In this document: positions 1-5,450 of the stretch, one piece after another
How positions within the stretch are numbered: position 1 is the stretch's first letter
Layout of the letters: every line of letters starts with the position of its first letter
From: Chloroflexota bacterium
GTDB taxonomy: Bacteria; Chloroflexota; Anaerolineae; Caldilineales; Caldilineaceae
Assembly (NCBI GenBank): GCA_018969295.1
Contig: JAGWYN010000087.1
Location: forward strand, 1-8,071
Reading direction: 5' to 3'
Length of the DNA stretch: 8,071 nucleotides
Translations under genes and position numbers: made by a program
Notes under the pieces: model-generated
Seen by the model: only the letters and a program-made list of their open reading frames with translations
The model's database searches: none
What the model was told of the DNA's origin: nothing

Positions 1-49
1 GAAGCTGCCAGACTTCTTGGGGGGTCGTTGTTTCGTTTTGCTCGCGCAT
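1..49 (-). CDS. 5' end of a minus-strand gene running off the left edge (possible DUF3782 / PD-(D/E)XK-like protein)
   Basis: Only 16 codons are visible: MREQNETTTPQEVWQL. The ATG is the complement of 47-49 and the frame stays open to the window edge. The start is well supported: an AAAGGAG ribosome binding site lies at 65-59 on the minus strand, nine bases before the ATG, and a possible promoter lies further upstream (128-100). The polar opening followed by a 'TPQEVWQL' motif resembles, from memory, the N-termini of DUF3782-type proteins (coiled coil followed by a PD-(D/E)XK nuclease-like domain), which are abundant in Chloroflexota and cyanobacteria. Sixteen residues are far too few to assign a family, so the gene call is much firmer than the product. 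It is divergent from the ole-like operon. Confidence 0.55.
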   Translation of the reverse strand, partial: MREQNETTTPQEVWQL

Positions 50-58
50 TGTCTGACA

Positions 59-65
59 CTCCTTT
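59..65 (-). promoter_or_regulatory. Ribosome binding site of the left-edge gene
   Basis: On the minus strand 65-59 reads AAAGGAG, a near-perfect Shine-Dalgarno sequence, nine bases upstream of the ATG at 49-47. It is the main reason to accept this very short visible coding stretch as a real gene start. Confidence 0.6.
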
Positions 66-95
66 GTCTTCGACAGAGACCAGTACACCCTCTCT

Positions 96-230
96 TCATA
101 TTCTGACTGGCCTGGCTGGTCTTGTCAAGACTGTCAGCTTTTTGAAAATTAGTACACGTGGCCCGAAACAACCTGGCATTTCAGCGACAACGGGGTCTTC
201 CTGATAGGTCCACTTGAAAGGTTTGGCCAT
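96..230 (-). pseudogene. Possible IS630-family transposase C-terminal remnant
   Basis: The minus-strand frame beginning at the ATG 230-228 reads MAKPFKWTYQ and continues for 44 codons to a stop at 98-96. The string 'AKPFKWTY' closely resembles, from memory, the extreme C-terminus of many IS630-family transposases (typically '...AKPFKWTYKGKP'). The catalytic DDE core that should lie upstream (to the right on this strand) is missing; the sequence there is instead the palindromic repeat at 240-270. Only about nine codons carry the similarity, so this is at best a truncated relic and could be chance. Confidence 0.3.
100..128 (-). promoter_or_regulatory. Possible sigma70-type promoter for the left-edge gene
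   Basis: On the minus strand, TTGACA (128-123, perfect -35) is followed after 17 bases by CAGAAT (105-100, four of six matches to TATAAT). Transcription would begin near 93, about 28 bases before the ribosome binding site. The -35 lies inside a small palindrome (GTCTTG T CAAGAC, 119-131), which could be part of an operator or be coincidental. The -10 is weak, so this is a candidate only. Confidence 0.35.
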
Positions 231-239
231 GGGGATTGC

Positions 240-270
240 CCCGGGGGCTTCGACAGACTCGGCCACCGGG
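240..270. repeat. Degenerate palindromic intergenic repeat
   Basis: Arms CCCGGGGG (240-247) and CCACCGGG (263-270) pair at seven of eight positions around a 15-base loop that contains CTTCGACAGACTCGG. The loop is like the widespread intergenic repeat core 'CTTCGACAGGCTCAG' seen dispersed in many bacterial genomes (recollection, not a search). A further ten-base match to its loop, CTTCGACAGA, occurs at 68-77. Confidence 0.35.
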
Positions 271-382
271 AACGCACCGCTGCCTGAGATCGCTCTCGAC
301 TGATTTGCGCCGACATCTTTGCGGCGCCCGAGGCAGGGGAGACACGTCGCATGCATCGCTGTGTGCCCTGCACGGCGGCTCG

Positions 383-400
383 TTTCGCAACGTTTGCAAA
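383..400. promoter_or_regulatory. Possible LacI-family operator
   Basis: TTTCGCAACGTTTGCAAA is an imperfect palindrome centred on CG at 391-392. Its right half matches the common LacI/GalR-family half-site (CGTTTGCAA), while the left half is disturbed (CGCAACG instead of GCAAACG). It lies 30 bases before the -35 of the operon promoter. No regulator gene is in the window, so its function is conjecture. Confidence 0.22.
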
Positions 401-429
401 GCGCCAGAAAGGGGGGTCGCCCGATGCAG

Positions 430-458
430 TTGTCAAAATTGTACAAATCAGGTAGAAT
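430..458 (+). promoter_or_regulatory. Sigma70-like promoter upstream of the ole-like operon
   Basis: TTGTCA (430-435; five of six matches to TTGACA) and TAGAAT (453-458; five of six to TATAAT) are separated by an ideal 17-base, AT-rich spacer. Transcription would start near 465, about 30 bases ahead of the first reading frame of the operon. This is the best plus-strand promoter in the window, and no other strong one is seen before the later genes, consistent with one polycistronic message. Confidence 0.55.
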
Positions 459-481
459 GGAGAGCATGGATATAGTCGTTT

Positions 482-607
482 GCAGACGATTTTAACGTGC
501 TGTTGGACAACAATCAGAGCGAACGTGATCTGCGGATGATGAAGATCAGGCAGAACGCTTCAGGCTGTTTCCGATCGAAGGCCAGCACGCACACGTTTTC
601 CAACATC
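482..607 (+). pseudogene. IS66-family transposase (TnpC) C-terminal remnant
   Basis: The frame ending in the operon's first gene reads, from about 482, ADDFNV then LLDNNQSERDLRMMK and IRQNASGCFRS. This is the conserved C-terminal motif of IS66 TnpC transposases (usual form 'DF.VPFDNNQAERDLRMMKVKQKISGCFR'). Similarity fades near residue 37 of the fused frame (about 607). A stop codon at 473-475 cuts the frame off from anything upstream, and no DDE core, TnpA, TnpB or terminal inverted repeat of the element is visible. It is a scrap of a few dozen codons, now continuous in frame with the beta-lactone synthetase-like gene. Confidence 0.8.
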
Positions 608-2377
608 CTCACGCCCCCAACAGACGATGGAGCGGTGGAAGTAGGAGATGTCACCTACCGCCTGCGGGAGATGGCCGCTCGCTTTCCTGCACGGCTTGCA
701 ATGGTGGATGCCTCATCGCGTGGTCTCTTTGCGCGTGCCATTCCCCGTTCATATACCTTTGGCGAGCTTGTCTCGTCTGCCAATCGTTTTGCCCATCGCC
801 TGGCTGCCTGTGGCATCACGCGCGGGATGCGTACGGTGCTGCTGGTTCCCCCAAGTTTAGAATTCTTTGCGCTGTGCCATGCGTTGCTTTGGGTCGGGGC
901 GACGGCGGTCGTGATAGATCCGGGCATTGGGCCAGGCACCGTGCGTCGCTGCCTCGATGAGATACAGCCACACGCCTATCTCGGCAATTGGGCAAGTCAT
1001 GTAGCACGCCAGCTGTTTGGCTGGGGCGACAGCTGCACGAAGCGTCTGCTGACACAAGGGTCAGCACTGATTGATTTGGGCGATCTCTGGAGCAATGGCC
1101 TGCGCGGGCACAATGAAGATCGCCCCTTCTCGGTCGCGCCAATGCGCGCCGAGGACGCCGCCGCAATCATCTTTACAACAGGCAGCACAGGGGTACCGAA
1201 GGGTGCGCTGTATACCCGCGGCAACCTGGCGGCGCAGGTAGCACTCGTCCAATCTACCTTTGATGGCTGTCCAGGTGACGTAGATCTTCCCACCTTGCCG
1301 CTCTTTGCGCTCCTCGACCCACTGATGGGGATCACGGCAGTGATCTCAGATATGCGTTTCCCACGCCCGGCGCAGGTAGATCTCGCACGGTTGGCGGCGA
1401 CGATCTCGCGCTATGACGTCACCCATCTTTTTGCTTCACCCCTGCTGGTCGAGCGGCTGACCGGCTATTGTGAAGCACAAGGGAAGCGGCTGCCCAGCCT
1501 GCGTCGAGCGATCACGGCAGGTGCGCCCCTTTCTGCACGCGTGCTGGCTCGCTTTCAAAAGTTGCTCGACACCCCTCCAACGACGCTGCTGGCGGCTGAC
1601 GCTGTCGATCGAGGGGCCTCGGTGGTGCTGACCTATGGCGCGACCGAAGCCTTACCCATCACGACGATTGCAGGACGGGAGATCCTCGATGAGACACAGG
1701 CGCAGACGGAGAGCGGGGCTGGAATTTGCGTCGGGCGGCCTGTGGCAGGGGTCAACGTCGCGATCCTGGCCATCTCAGATGCATCGCTGCCAGAAGGAGA
1801 GGAGGCGCGCTGGCTTCCGCCTGGCGAAATCGGTGAAATCGTCGTCGAAGGGCCCATCGTCTCGCCGGCGTATGTCGGACGCCCCGAAGCGAATGCGTTG
1901 GCCAAATTGTTTCGCCCGCGCCCAACGACTTCCCCCACACACCAGAACGACGCAGCAGGCCCGCTCAGCTTGCTCCTGCACCGCACAGGCGATCTCGGTT
2001 ATCTGGACCCACAGGGGCGGCTCTGGTTTTGTGGGCGCAAAGCGCATCGTCTCGAAACCAAGGCGGGGGTCTTCTACTCCGAGATCTGCGAGGGCATCTT
2101 CAATGCCCACCCGTCGGTGCGGTGGAGTGCACTTGTGGGCGTGTGGGTGGCGGGTGCATTGGAGCCGGCGCTCTGCGTCGAATCCAGGCAAGGCACAAGC
2201 GCCGCGCACCAGGACGCGCTGCGCCAGGAGTTGTTGGCACGCGGCGCGTTGTTTCCCACAACACAAAGCATCCGTCGCATCTACTTTCACCCGCGCTTTC
2301 CGGTAGATATTCGCCACAACTCGAAAATCCTTCGTGAACAACTGGCCGAGTGGGCGCAGAAGCAGGTCACCGTATGA
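497..2377 (+). CDS. oleC: OleC-like AMP-forming ligase (beta-lactone synthetase family) with an IS66-derived N-terminal fusion
   Basis: This is an acyl-adenylate-forming enzyme of the ANL superfamily, most like OleC, which closes a 2-alkyl-3-hydroxyacyl acid to a beta-lactone using ATP. Visible motifs: P-loop TTGSTGVPKG (227-236), YGATEALP (380-387, typical of OleC), HRTGDLGYLD (495-504) and C-terminal HNSKI with catalytic-type Lys610. The enzyme proper starts at about residue 47-52; residues 1-37 are IS66 transposase sequence in the same frame. The GTG at 497 lacks a good ribosome binding site. In-frame alternatives are GTG 635 and ATG 671, both with GGAG too close to help, so the true start is uncertain. 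Without the extension the protein is about 570-580 residues, slightly above my recollection of typical OleC. Its stop overlaps the next start (ATGA). Substrate is inferred from the OleD- and OleA-like neighbours; a plain acyl-CoA ligase is less likely. Confidence 0.85.
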   Translation: MLLDNNQSERDLRMMKIRQNASGCFRSKASTHTFSNILTPPTDDGAVEVGDVTYRLREMAARFPARLAMVDASSRGLFARAIPRSYTFGELVSSANRFAHRLAACGITRGMRTVLLVPPSLEFFALCHALLWVGATAVVIDPGIGPGTVRRCLDEIQPHAYLGNWASHVARQLFGWGDSCTKRLLTQGSALIDLGDLWSNGLRGHNEDRPFSVAPMRAEDAAAIIFTTGSTGVPKGALYTRGNLAAQVALVQSTFDGCPGDVDLPTLPLFALLDPLMGITAVISDMRFPRPAQVDLARLAATISRYDVTHLFASPLLVERLTGYCEAQGKRLPSLRRAITAGAPLSARVLARFQKLLDTPPTTLLAADAVDRGASVVLTYGATEALPITTIAGREILDETQAQTESGAGICVGRPVAGVNVAILAISDASLPEGEEARWLPPGEIGEIVVEGPIVSPAYVGRPEANALAKLFRPRPTTSPTHQNDAAGPLSLLLHRTGDLGYLDPQGRLWFCGRKAHRLETKAGVFYSEICEGIFNAHPSVRWSALVGVWVAGALEPALCVESRQGTSAAHQDALRQELLARGALFPTTQSIRRIYFHPRFPVDIRHNSKILREQLAEWAQKQVTV

Positions 2378-3384
2378 AGGCACTGATAACGGGTGCAACT
2401 GGATTTGTCGGCGGCGCGCTGGCACGGCGGCTGCATGGCCTGGGGTGGCAGGTGGTCGGGTTGGGCCGCAATTGGGAGGCCGGGAAGCAGTTGGCGGCAG
2501 CGGGGATCACCTTTTTGCCCGGTGATCTGAGGGATGCCGCGACAATCGCCGCCGCGTGCCGGGGACGCGAGATCGTCTTTCACTGTGGCGCGCGCGCTGC
2601 CCCGTGGGGTCACGCGTCCGATTTTTATGCAGACAACGTCGTCGGCACGCAAAATATCCTGGCGGGGTGCCGAGAGGCCAACGTCGGGCGGCTGGTCCAC
2701 GTCTCGACGCCGAGCATCTATTTTGACCTGCGTGGGCCGATGGCCGTGCGCCTGAATGTGGCGGAAGATGCGCCGCTTCCCCTGCGGGCGGCCAATGCCT
2801 ATGTACAGACGAAACGTTTGGCCGAGCAACTGGTCGATCAGGCGCATCAGGAGGGGATGCCGGTGATCACCTTGCGCCCGCGCGCCATTTTTGGGCCGGG
2901 CGACACAGCCATTCTGCCACGCTTGCTAACCCGGCTGCGTACAGGCCGCCTGGCCGTCATCGGTGATGGCAGAAATCTCACGGATCTGACCTATATTGAG
3001 AATGTGGTGGATGCGTTGTTGTGCTGTGCCGAGTCGCCCGCGAACACCTTTGGCAAGAAATACAACCTTAGCAACGATGAGCCGGTCCTGCTGTGGGAGA
3101 TGGTGCGCCGCCTCTGTACCACCCTGAACTACCCCTTTCCGCAGCGACGGTTCAGCTTCGCCGCCGCCTATCTGCTCGCCTGGGGGATGGAAATGATCTG
3201 GGCACGCCTGCCCGGTTATCCTGAGCCACCCCTGACACGCTACACCGTGGGGGTGCTTGCGCACAGTGCTACGCTCGACGTGAGCGCGGCGCGGCGTGAG
3301 TTGAACTATACTCCTCGCGTTTCCGTAGAGGAGGGGTTTGCCCGTTATCTCAACACACAGCGCTCCGCCGCCTGCCCGACATAG
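2374..3384 (+). CDS. oleD: OleD-like NAD(P)-dependent 2-alkyl-3-oxoalkanoate reductase (extended SDR)
   Basis: An extended short-chain dehydrogenase/reductase of 336 residues in the 3-beta-hydroxysteroid dehydrogenase/OleD group. The nucleotide-binding TGATGFVGG is at 6-14, followed by GDL at 50-52. The active site shows STPSIYF (111-117) and YVQTK (Tyr143, Lys147). OleD reduces the 3-keto group of the condensed acid made by OleA, giving the hydroxy acid that OleC cyclises; the 'STPSIYF' string fits OleD-type enzymes better than sugar epimerases. I chose the ATG at 2374 because it overlaps the upstream stop (ATGA), has AGGT at 2364-2367 six bases ahead, and puts the Rossmann strand right at the N-terminus. 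A start 24 bases earlier is possible but unneeded. The protein is soluble, with no signal peptide. A sugar or steroid substrate cannot be excluded on sequence alone. Confidence 0.85.
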   Translation: MKALITGATGFVGGALARRLHGLGWQVVGLGRNWEAGKQLAAAGITFLPGDLRDAATIAAACRGREIVFHCGARAAPWGHASDFYADNVVGTQNILAGCREANVGRLVHVSTPSIYFDLRGPMAVRLNVAEDAPLPLRAANAYVQTKRLAEQLVDQAHQEGMPVITLRPRAIFGPGDTAILPRLLTRLRTGRLAVIGDGRNLTDLTYIENVVDALLCCAESPANTFGKKYNLSNDEPVLLWEMVRRLCTTLNYPFPQRRFSFAAAYLLAWGMEMIWARLPGYPEPPLTRYTVGVLAHSATLDVSAARRELNYTPRVSVEEGFARYLNTQRSAACPT

Positions 3385-3403
3385 AAAGCCCGGAGAAAAA
3401 GAA

Positions 3404-4249
3404 ATGAGCGAAGTGCGCCTTACCCTGCTCAGTGCCGGCTTTTGCGAATGCCCGGAGTTTATCATTCTGCGCAATGGCAGTTGGCGCACCCTGCGCTTCC
3501 CAGCAACCTTCGCGCTGTTGGAGCATCCGTGCCGGGGTCCAATGTTGCTGGACACCGGCTATACGACGCGGTTTTTTACCGAAACCCAGCACTTCCCCTA
3601 CAGTGTCTATGGCCGCGCCACGCCCGTTACCCTGCCCGAAGGCGAGAGTGCAGCAGAGCAGCTGGCGCGCCGTGGAATTCGCGCGACCGACGTGGAGTGC
3701 ATCTTGATCTCACATTTCCATGCCGACCACGTAGGCGGGCTGCGCGACTTTCCCAATGCACGCTTTGTCTATCTGCCAGAGGCGTACGCCGCAGTGTGCG
3801 ACCGGCGCGGCATCGACGCTGTGCGCCGCGGCTTTCTGCCCGGTTTGCTGCCCACTGACTTTGAGGCGCGTTCACACCCCATCGCGCCGACACAGATGCG
3901 ACCGCTCGCCGACTGTGCGCCTTTTGCCCAAGGCGCCGATCTCCTGGGCGATGAGACGCTGCTGGCAGTGGCGTTGCCGGGCCATGCCGCCGGACAGATG
4001 GGTCTCTTTGTGCGAGCAGAAGGGGGCGAGCGCTATTTTCTGGTGGTCGATGGCTGCTGGACAAGCCATGCCTTTCGCCAGAACGCGCTGCCACACCCGC
4101 TCGCCAATCTGATCTTCGACGACCCGGCGGCCTATCGCCGCACCTTGGCCGATCTGCACACCTTCCACCGTCGCCACCCGGATGTACAGCTCATTCCGGC
4201 ACACTGCGCAGAAGCACACGCGCGCTATGTGTCGAAGGGCGCCCGATGA
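3404..4249 (+). CDS. Metallo-beta-lactamase-fold hydrolase (lactonase-like)
   Basis: A 281-residue MBL-fold protein with a full set of metal ligands: HFHADH (104-109, with His104, His106, Asp108, His109), PGH (His194), Asp216 in LVVDG, and PAH (His267). LLDTG at 48-52 precedes the metal motif. This arrangement and the length fit the N-acyl-homoserine lactonase/AHL-lactonase-like branch rather than true beta-lactamases; there is no signal peptide, so it is probably cytoplasmic. The start at 3404 has GGAG at 3392-3395 with eight bases of spacing and lies 19 bases after the preceding gene. A longer in-frame start at 3338 would overlap that gene by 47 bases and adds a low-complexity tail, so I rejected it. 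Its position after OleC- and OleD-like genes, where an OleB would be useful, suggests it opens or otherwise processes the beta-lactone or a thioester. That role is inferred. Confidence 0.85.
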   Translation: MSEVRLTLLSAGFCECPEFIILRNGSWRTLRFPATFALLEHPCRGPMLLDTGYTTRFFTETQHFPYSVYGRATPVTLPEGESAAEQLARRGIRATDVECILISHFHADHVGGLRDFPNARFVYLPEAYAAVCDRRGIDAVRRGFLPGLLPTDFEARSHPIAPTQMRPLADCAPFAQGADLLGDETLLAVALPGHAAGQMGLFVRAEGGERYFLVVDGCWTSHAFRQNALPHPLANLIFDDPAAYRRTLADLHTFHRRHPDVQLIPAHCAEAHARYVSKGAR

Positions 4250-5382
4250 GTCCGGTACAACTCTATTCACACCAGGCAGAGGTGGCCTGGCCTGACAGCT
4301 ACGATGGGCGCTATGCCCGCGCCTATCTGACCCCCTTTTTCGAGCAGGCGCCGCATCGTTTGATTGCCAATGTCTACAACACCGAGTTGCGCGTGGCCCA
4401 GGTTGGGGATCTTGTGCTGCCGCTCACGTTGAGCGACTTCCACCCGGCCAACAGCTACGTCTGCTCACCCTACAGCCATTATGTTTCCTACGGCGGTTTT
4501 GAAGAGGTCGAGCGGCTGGGCAACCCGGCGGCAGAACAGCTGATCCGGCTGCTGCTGCGGCCTCTGGCGGCCTTTCTCCGACGGCAGGAGTTGGATCGGG
4601 TGGTGTATGTCAACAATTGGCTGCTGTCCACCAATCTCTACCCGGCGATCGAGCCTGCGCAGATCGTGGCGCTCGCCGAGGCGCTGCCCGGCTACTTTCC
4701 CGACCGGCCGGTGATCTTTCGATCGGTGGATGGCTATCGCAACCCACTCTTGTTGGAGACATTGCGCCGGTGCGGCTACCGGATGGTGCTCAGCCGTCAA
4801 GTCTATTATCAAGACCCCTGGGTCGCACGCACCAAAAAGCAGTTCAAGGTGGATCGCGGTGTGATGCGGCGCAGCCAGTATCGTTTTGTGGATGCGCGTG
4901 AACTGGGGGATGGGGCGATCCCGCGCCTGTGCGAGCTCTACAGGTTGCTTTATCTGGAAAAGTATTCCACGTACAACCCGCAATTTACCGAAAATTTCGT
5001 GCGCATCGCGCTTGAGCGCCAGCTTTTGACCCTGTGGGCGCTTGTGAGGGAAGGGTGTATCGATGGCGTGGTGGGCTATTTTGTCCGCAACGGGGTGATG
5101 ACCCAGCCCTTCTTTGGCTATGACACCCGATTGTCGCAAGAGCTGGCGCTCTATCGCCTGTTGAGCCTCAAGACGCTGCTCGAAGGGGAGGAGCGCGGGT
5201 TGTTGGTGCACGCCAGCGCCGGGGTCGGCCCGTTCAAGCGACTGCGCGGCGGCGTCGCAACGATTGAATACAACGCAGTTTATGACCGCCACCTGCCGGC
5301 GGCGCGGCGGCTCCCCTGGACGCTGCTCAAAGTGCTGGCGGACAAGATTGCCGTGCCGCTCTTTCGCCACTATGGCTTCTGA
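4246..5382 (+). CDS. GNAT-superfamily / FemAB-like acyltransferase, unknown substrate
   Basis: A 378-residue protein without membrane segments or signal peptide. Its length and layout suggest two tandem GNAT-like folds, as in FemAB/Acetyltransf_6 proteins. The C-terminal half (about 225-345) has the clearest GNAT-like pattern: a helical acceptor-side region (IPRLCELYRLLYLEKYSTY), a strand pair (LWALVREGCIDGVVGYFVR, 263-281), then HASAGVGPFKRLRGG (322-336), which resembles the acyl-donor-side end of such enzymes. It presumably transfers an acyl or aminoacyl group to an amine or hydroxyl of the operon's product. The ATG overlaps the upstream stop (ATGA), with AAGGG at 4235-4239 six bases before it, so translation is probably coupled to the MBL gene. 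I do not recognise a characterised homologue; family level only. Confidence 0.65.
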   Translation: MSPVQLYSHQAEVAWPDSYDGRYARAYLTPFFEQAPHRLIANVYNTELRVAQVGDLVLPLTLSDFHPANSYVCSPYSHYVSYGGFEEVERLGNPAAEQLIRLLLRPLAAFLRRQELDRVVYVNNWLLSTNLYPAIEPAQIVALAEALPGYFPDRPVIFRSVDGYRNPLLLETLRRCGYRMVLSRQVYYQDPWVARTKKQFKVDRGVMRRSQYRFVDARELGDGAIPRLCELYRLLYLEKYSTYNPQFTENFVRIALERQLLTLWALVREGCIDGVVGYFVRNGVMTQPFFGYDTRLSQELALYRLLSLKTLLEGEERGLLVHASAGVGPFKRLRGGVATIEYNAVYDRHLPAARRLPWTLLKVLADKIAVPLFRHYGF

Positions 5383-5388
5383 GGAGGT
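5382..5388 (+). promoter_or_regulatory. Perfect Shine-Dalgarno AGGAGGT
   Basis: AGGAGGT matches the 16S anti-Shine-Dalgarno completely and overlaps the stop of the acyltransferase gene. It cannot serve the condensing-enzyme gene directly: that start is almost 60 bases away and its frame is closed by TAA at 5441-5443. It fits a small ORF starting at TTG 5394, five bases downstream. Confidence 0.5.
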
Positions 5389-5393
5389 CGTTG

Positions 5394-5450
5394 TTGAAAA
5401 GACCGACACAACGCATCGGGCTCGAAAAAACAAAAGGGGATAAACGTTGA
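5394..5450 (+). CDS. Possible 18-residue leader or coupling ORF
   Basis: A TTG start at 5394, five bases after a perfect AGGAGGT, opens an 18-codon frame reading MKRPTQRIGLEKTKGDKR. It stops with TGA at 5448-5450, overlapping the TTG start of the condensing-enzyme gene (TTGA, four-base overlap). The peptide is strongly basic (Lys and Arg make up 7 of 18 residues) with no hydrophobic segment. It may be a coupling cistron whose translation delivers ribosomes to the next gene, or a real small protein. TTG at 5391 is an alternative start but is only two bases from the AGGAGGT. I know of no homologue. Confidence 0.35.
   Translation: MKRPTQRIGLEKTKGDKR

Larger units (their letters stand above)
50..481. 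other. Non-coding spacer with transposon debris between the divergent left-edge gene and the operon
   Basis: No open frame here looks like an intact gene. The translations that exist are short, rich in Arg, Cys and Pro, and start nowhere sensible. What can be seen is a minus-strand scrap resembling an IS630-family transposase C-terminus (96-230), a palindromic repeat (240-270), a LacI-operator-like palindrome (383-400) and the promoter of the operon (430-458). The stretch looks like a graveyard of insertion sequences from which the operon's control region was formed. Confidence 0.5.

Noticed and set aside
139..452. Similar short strings near 143-154 (AAAATTAGTACA) and 435-445 (AAAATTGTACA)
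   Set aside because: Considered as transposon ends or a direct repeat, but the match is short, includes a one-base gap, and is in direct rather than inverted orientation.
96..467. Long minus-strand frame (123 codons) in the upstream region
   Set aside because: Apart from the IS630-like string near 204-230, the translation is rich in Cys and Arg with no recognisable motif and no ribosome binding site. It crosses the palindromic repeat and the plus-strand promoter. Not supported as a gene.
236..475. Plus-strand 79-codon frame ending just before the IS66 scrap
   Set aside because: Composition is atypical and it has no ribosome binding site. It does not extend the IS66 similarity, which begins only after its stop at 473-475.
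1635..2306. Plus-strand frame of 223 codons inside the OleC-like gene
   Set aside because: An Arg/Ser-rich shadow of the high-GC ligase gene in another frame, while the ligase motifs are intact in the main frame.
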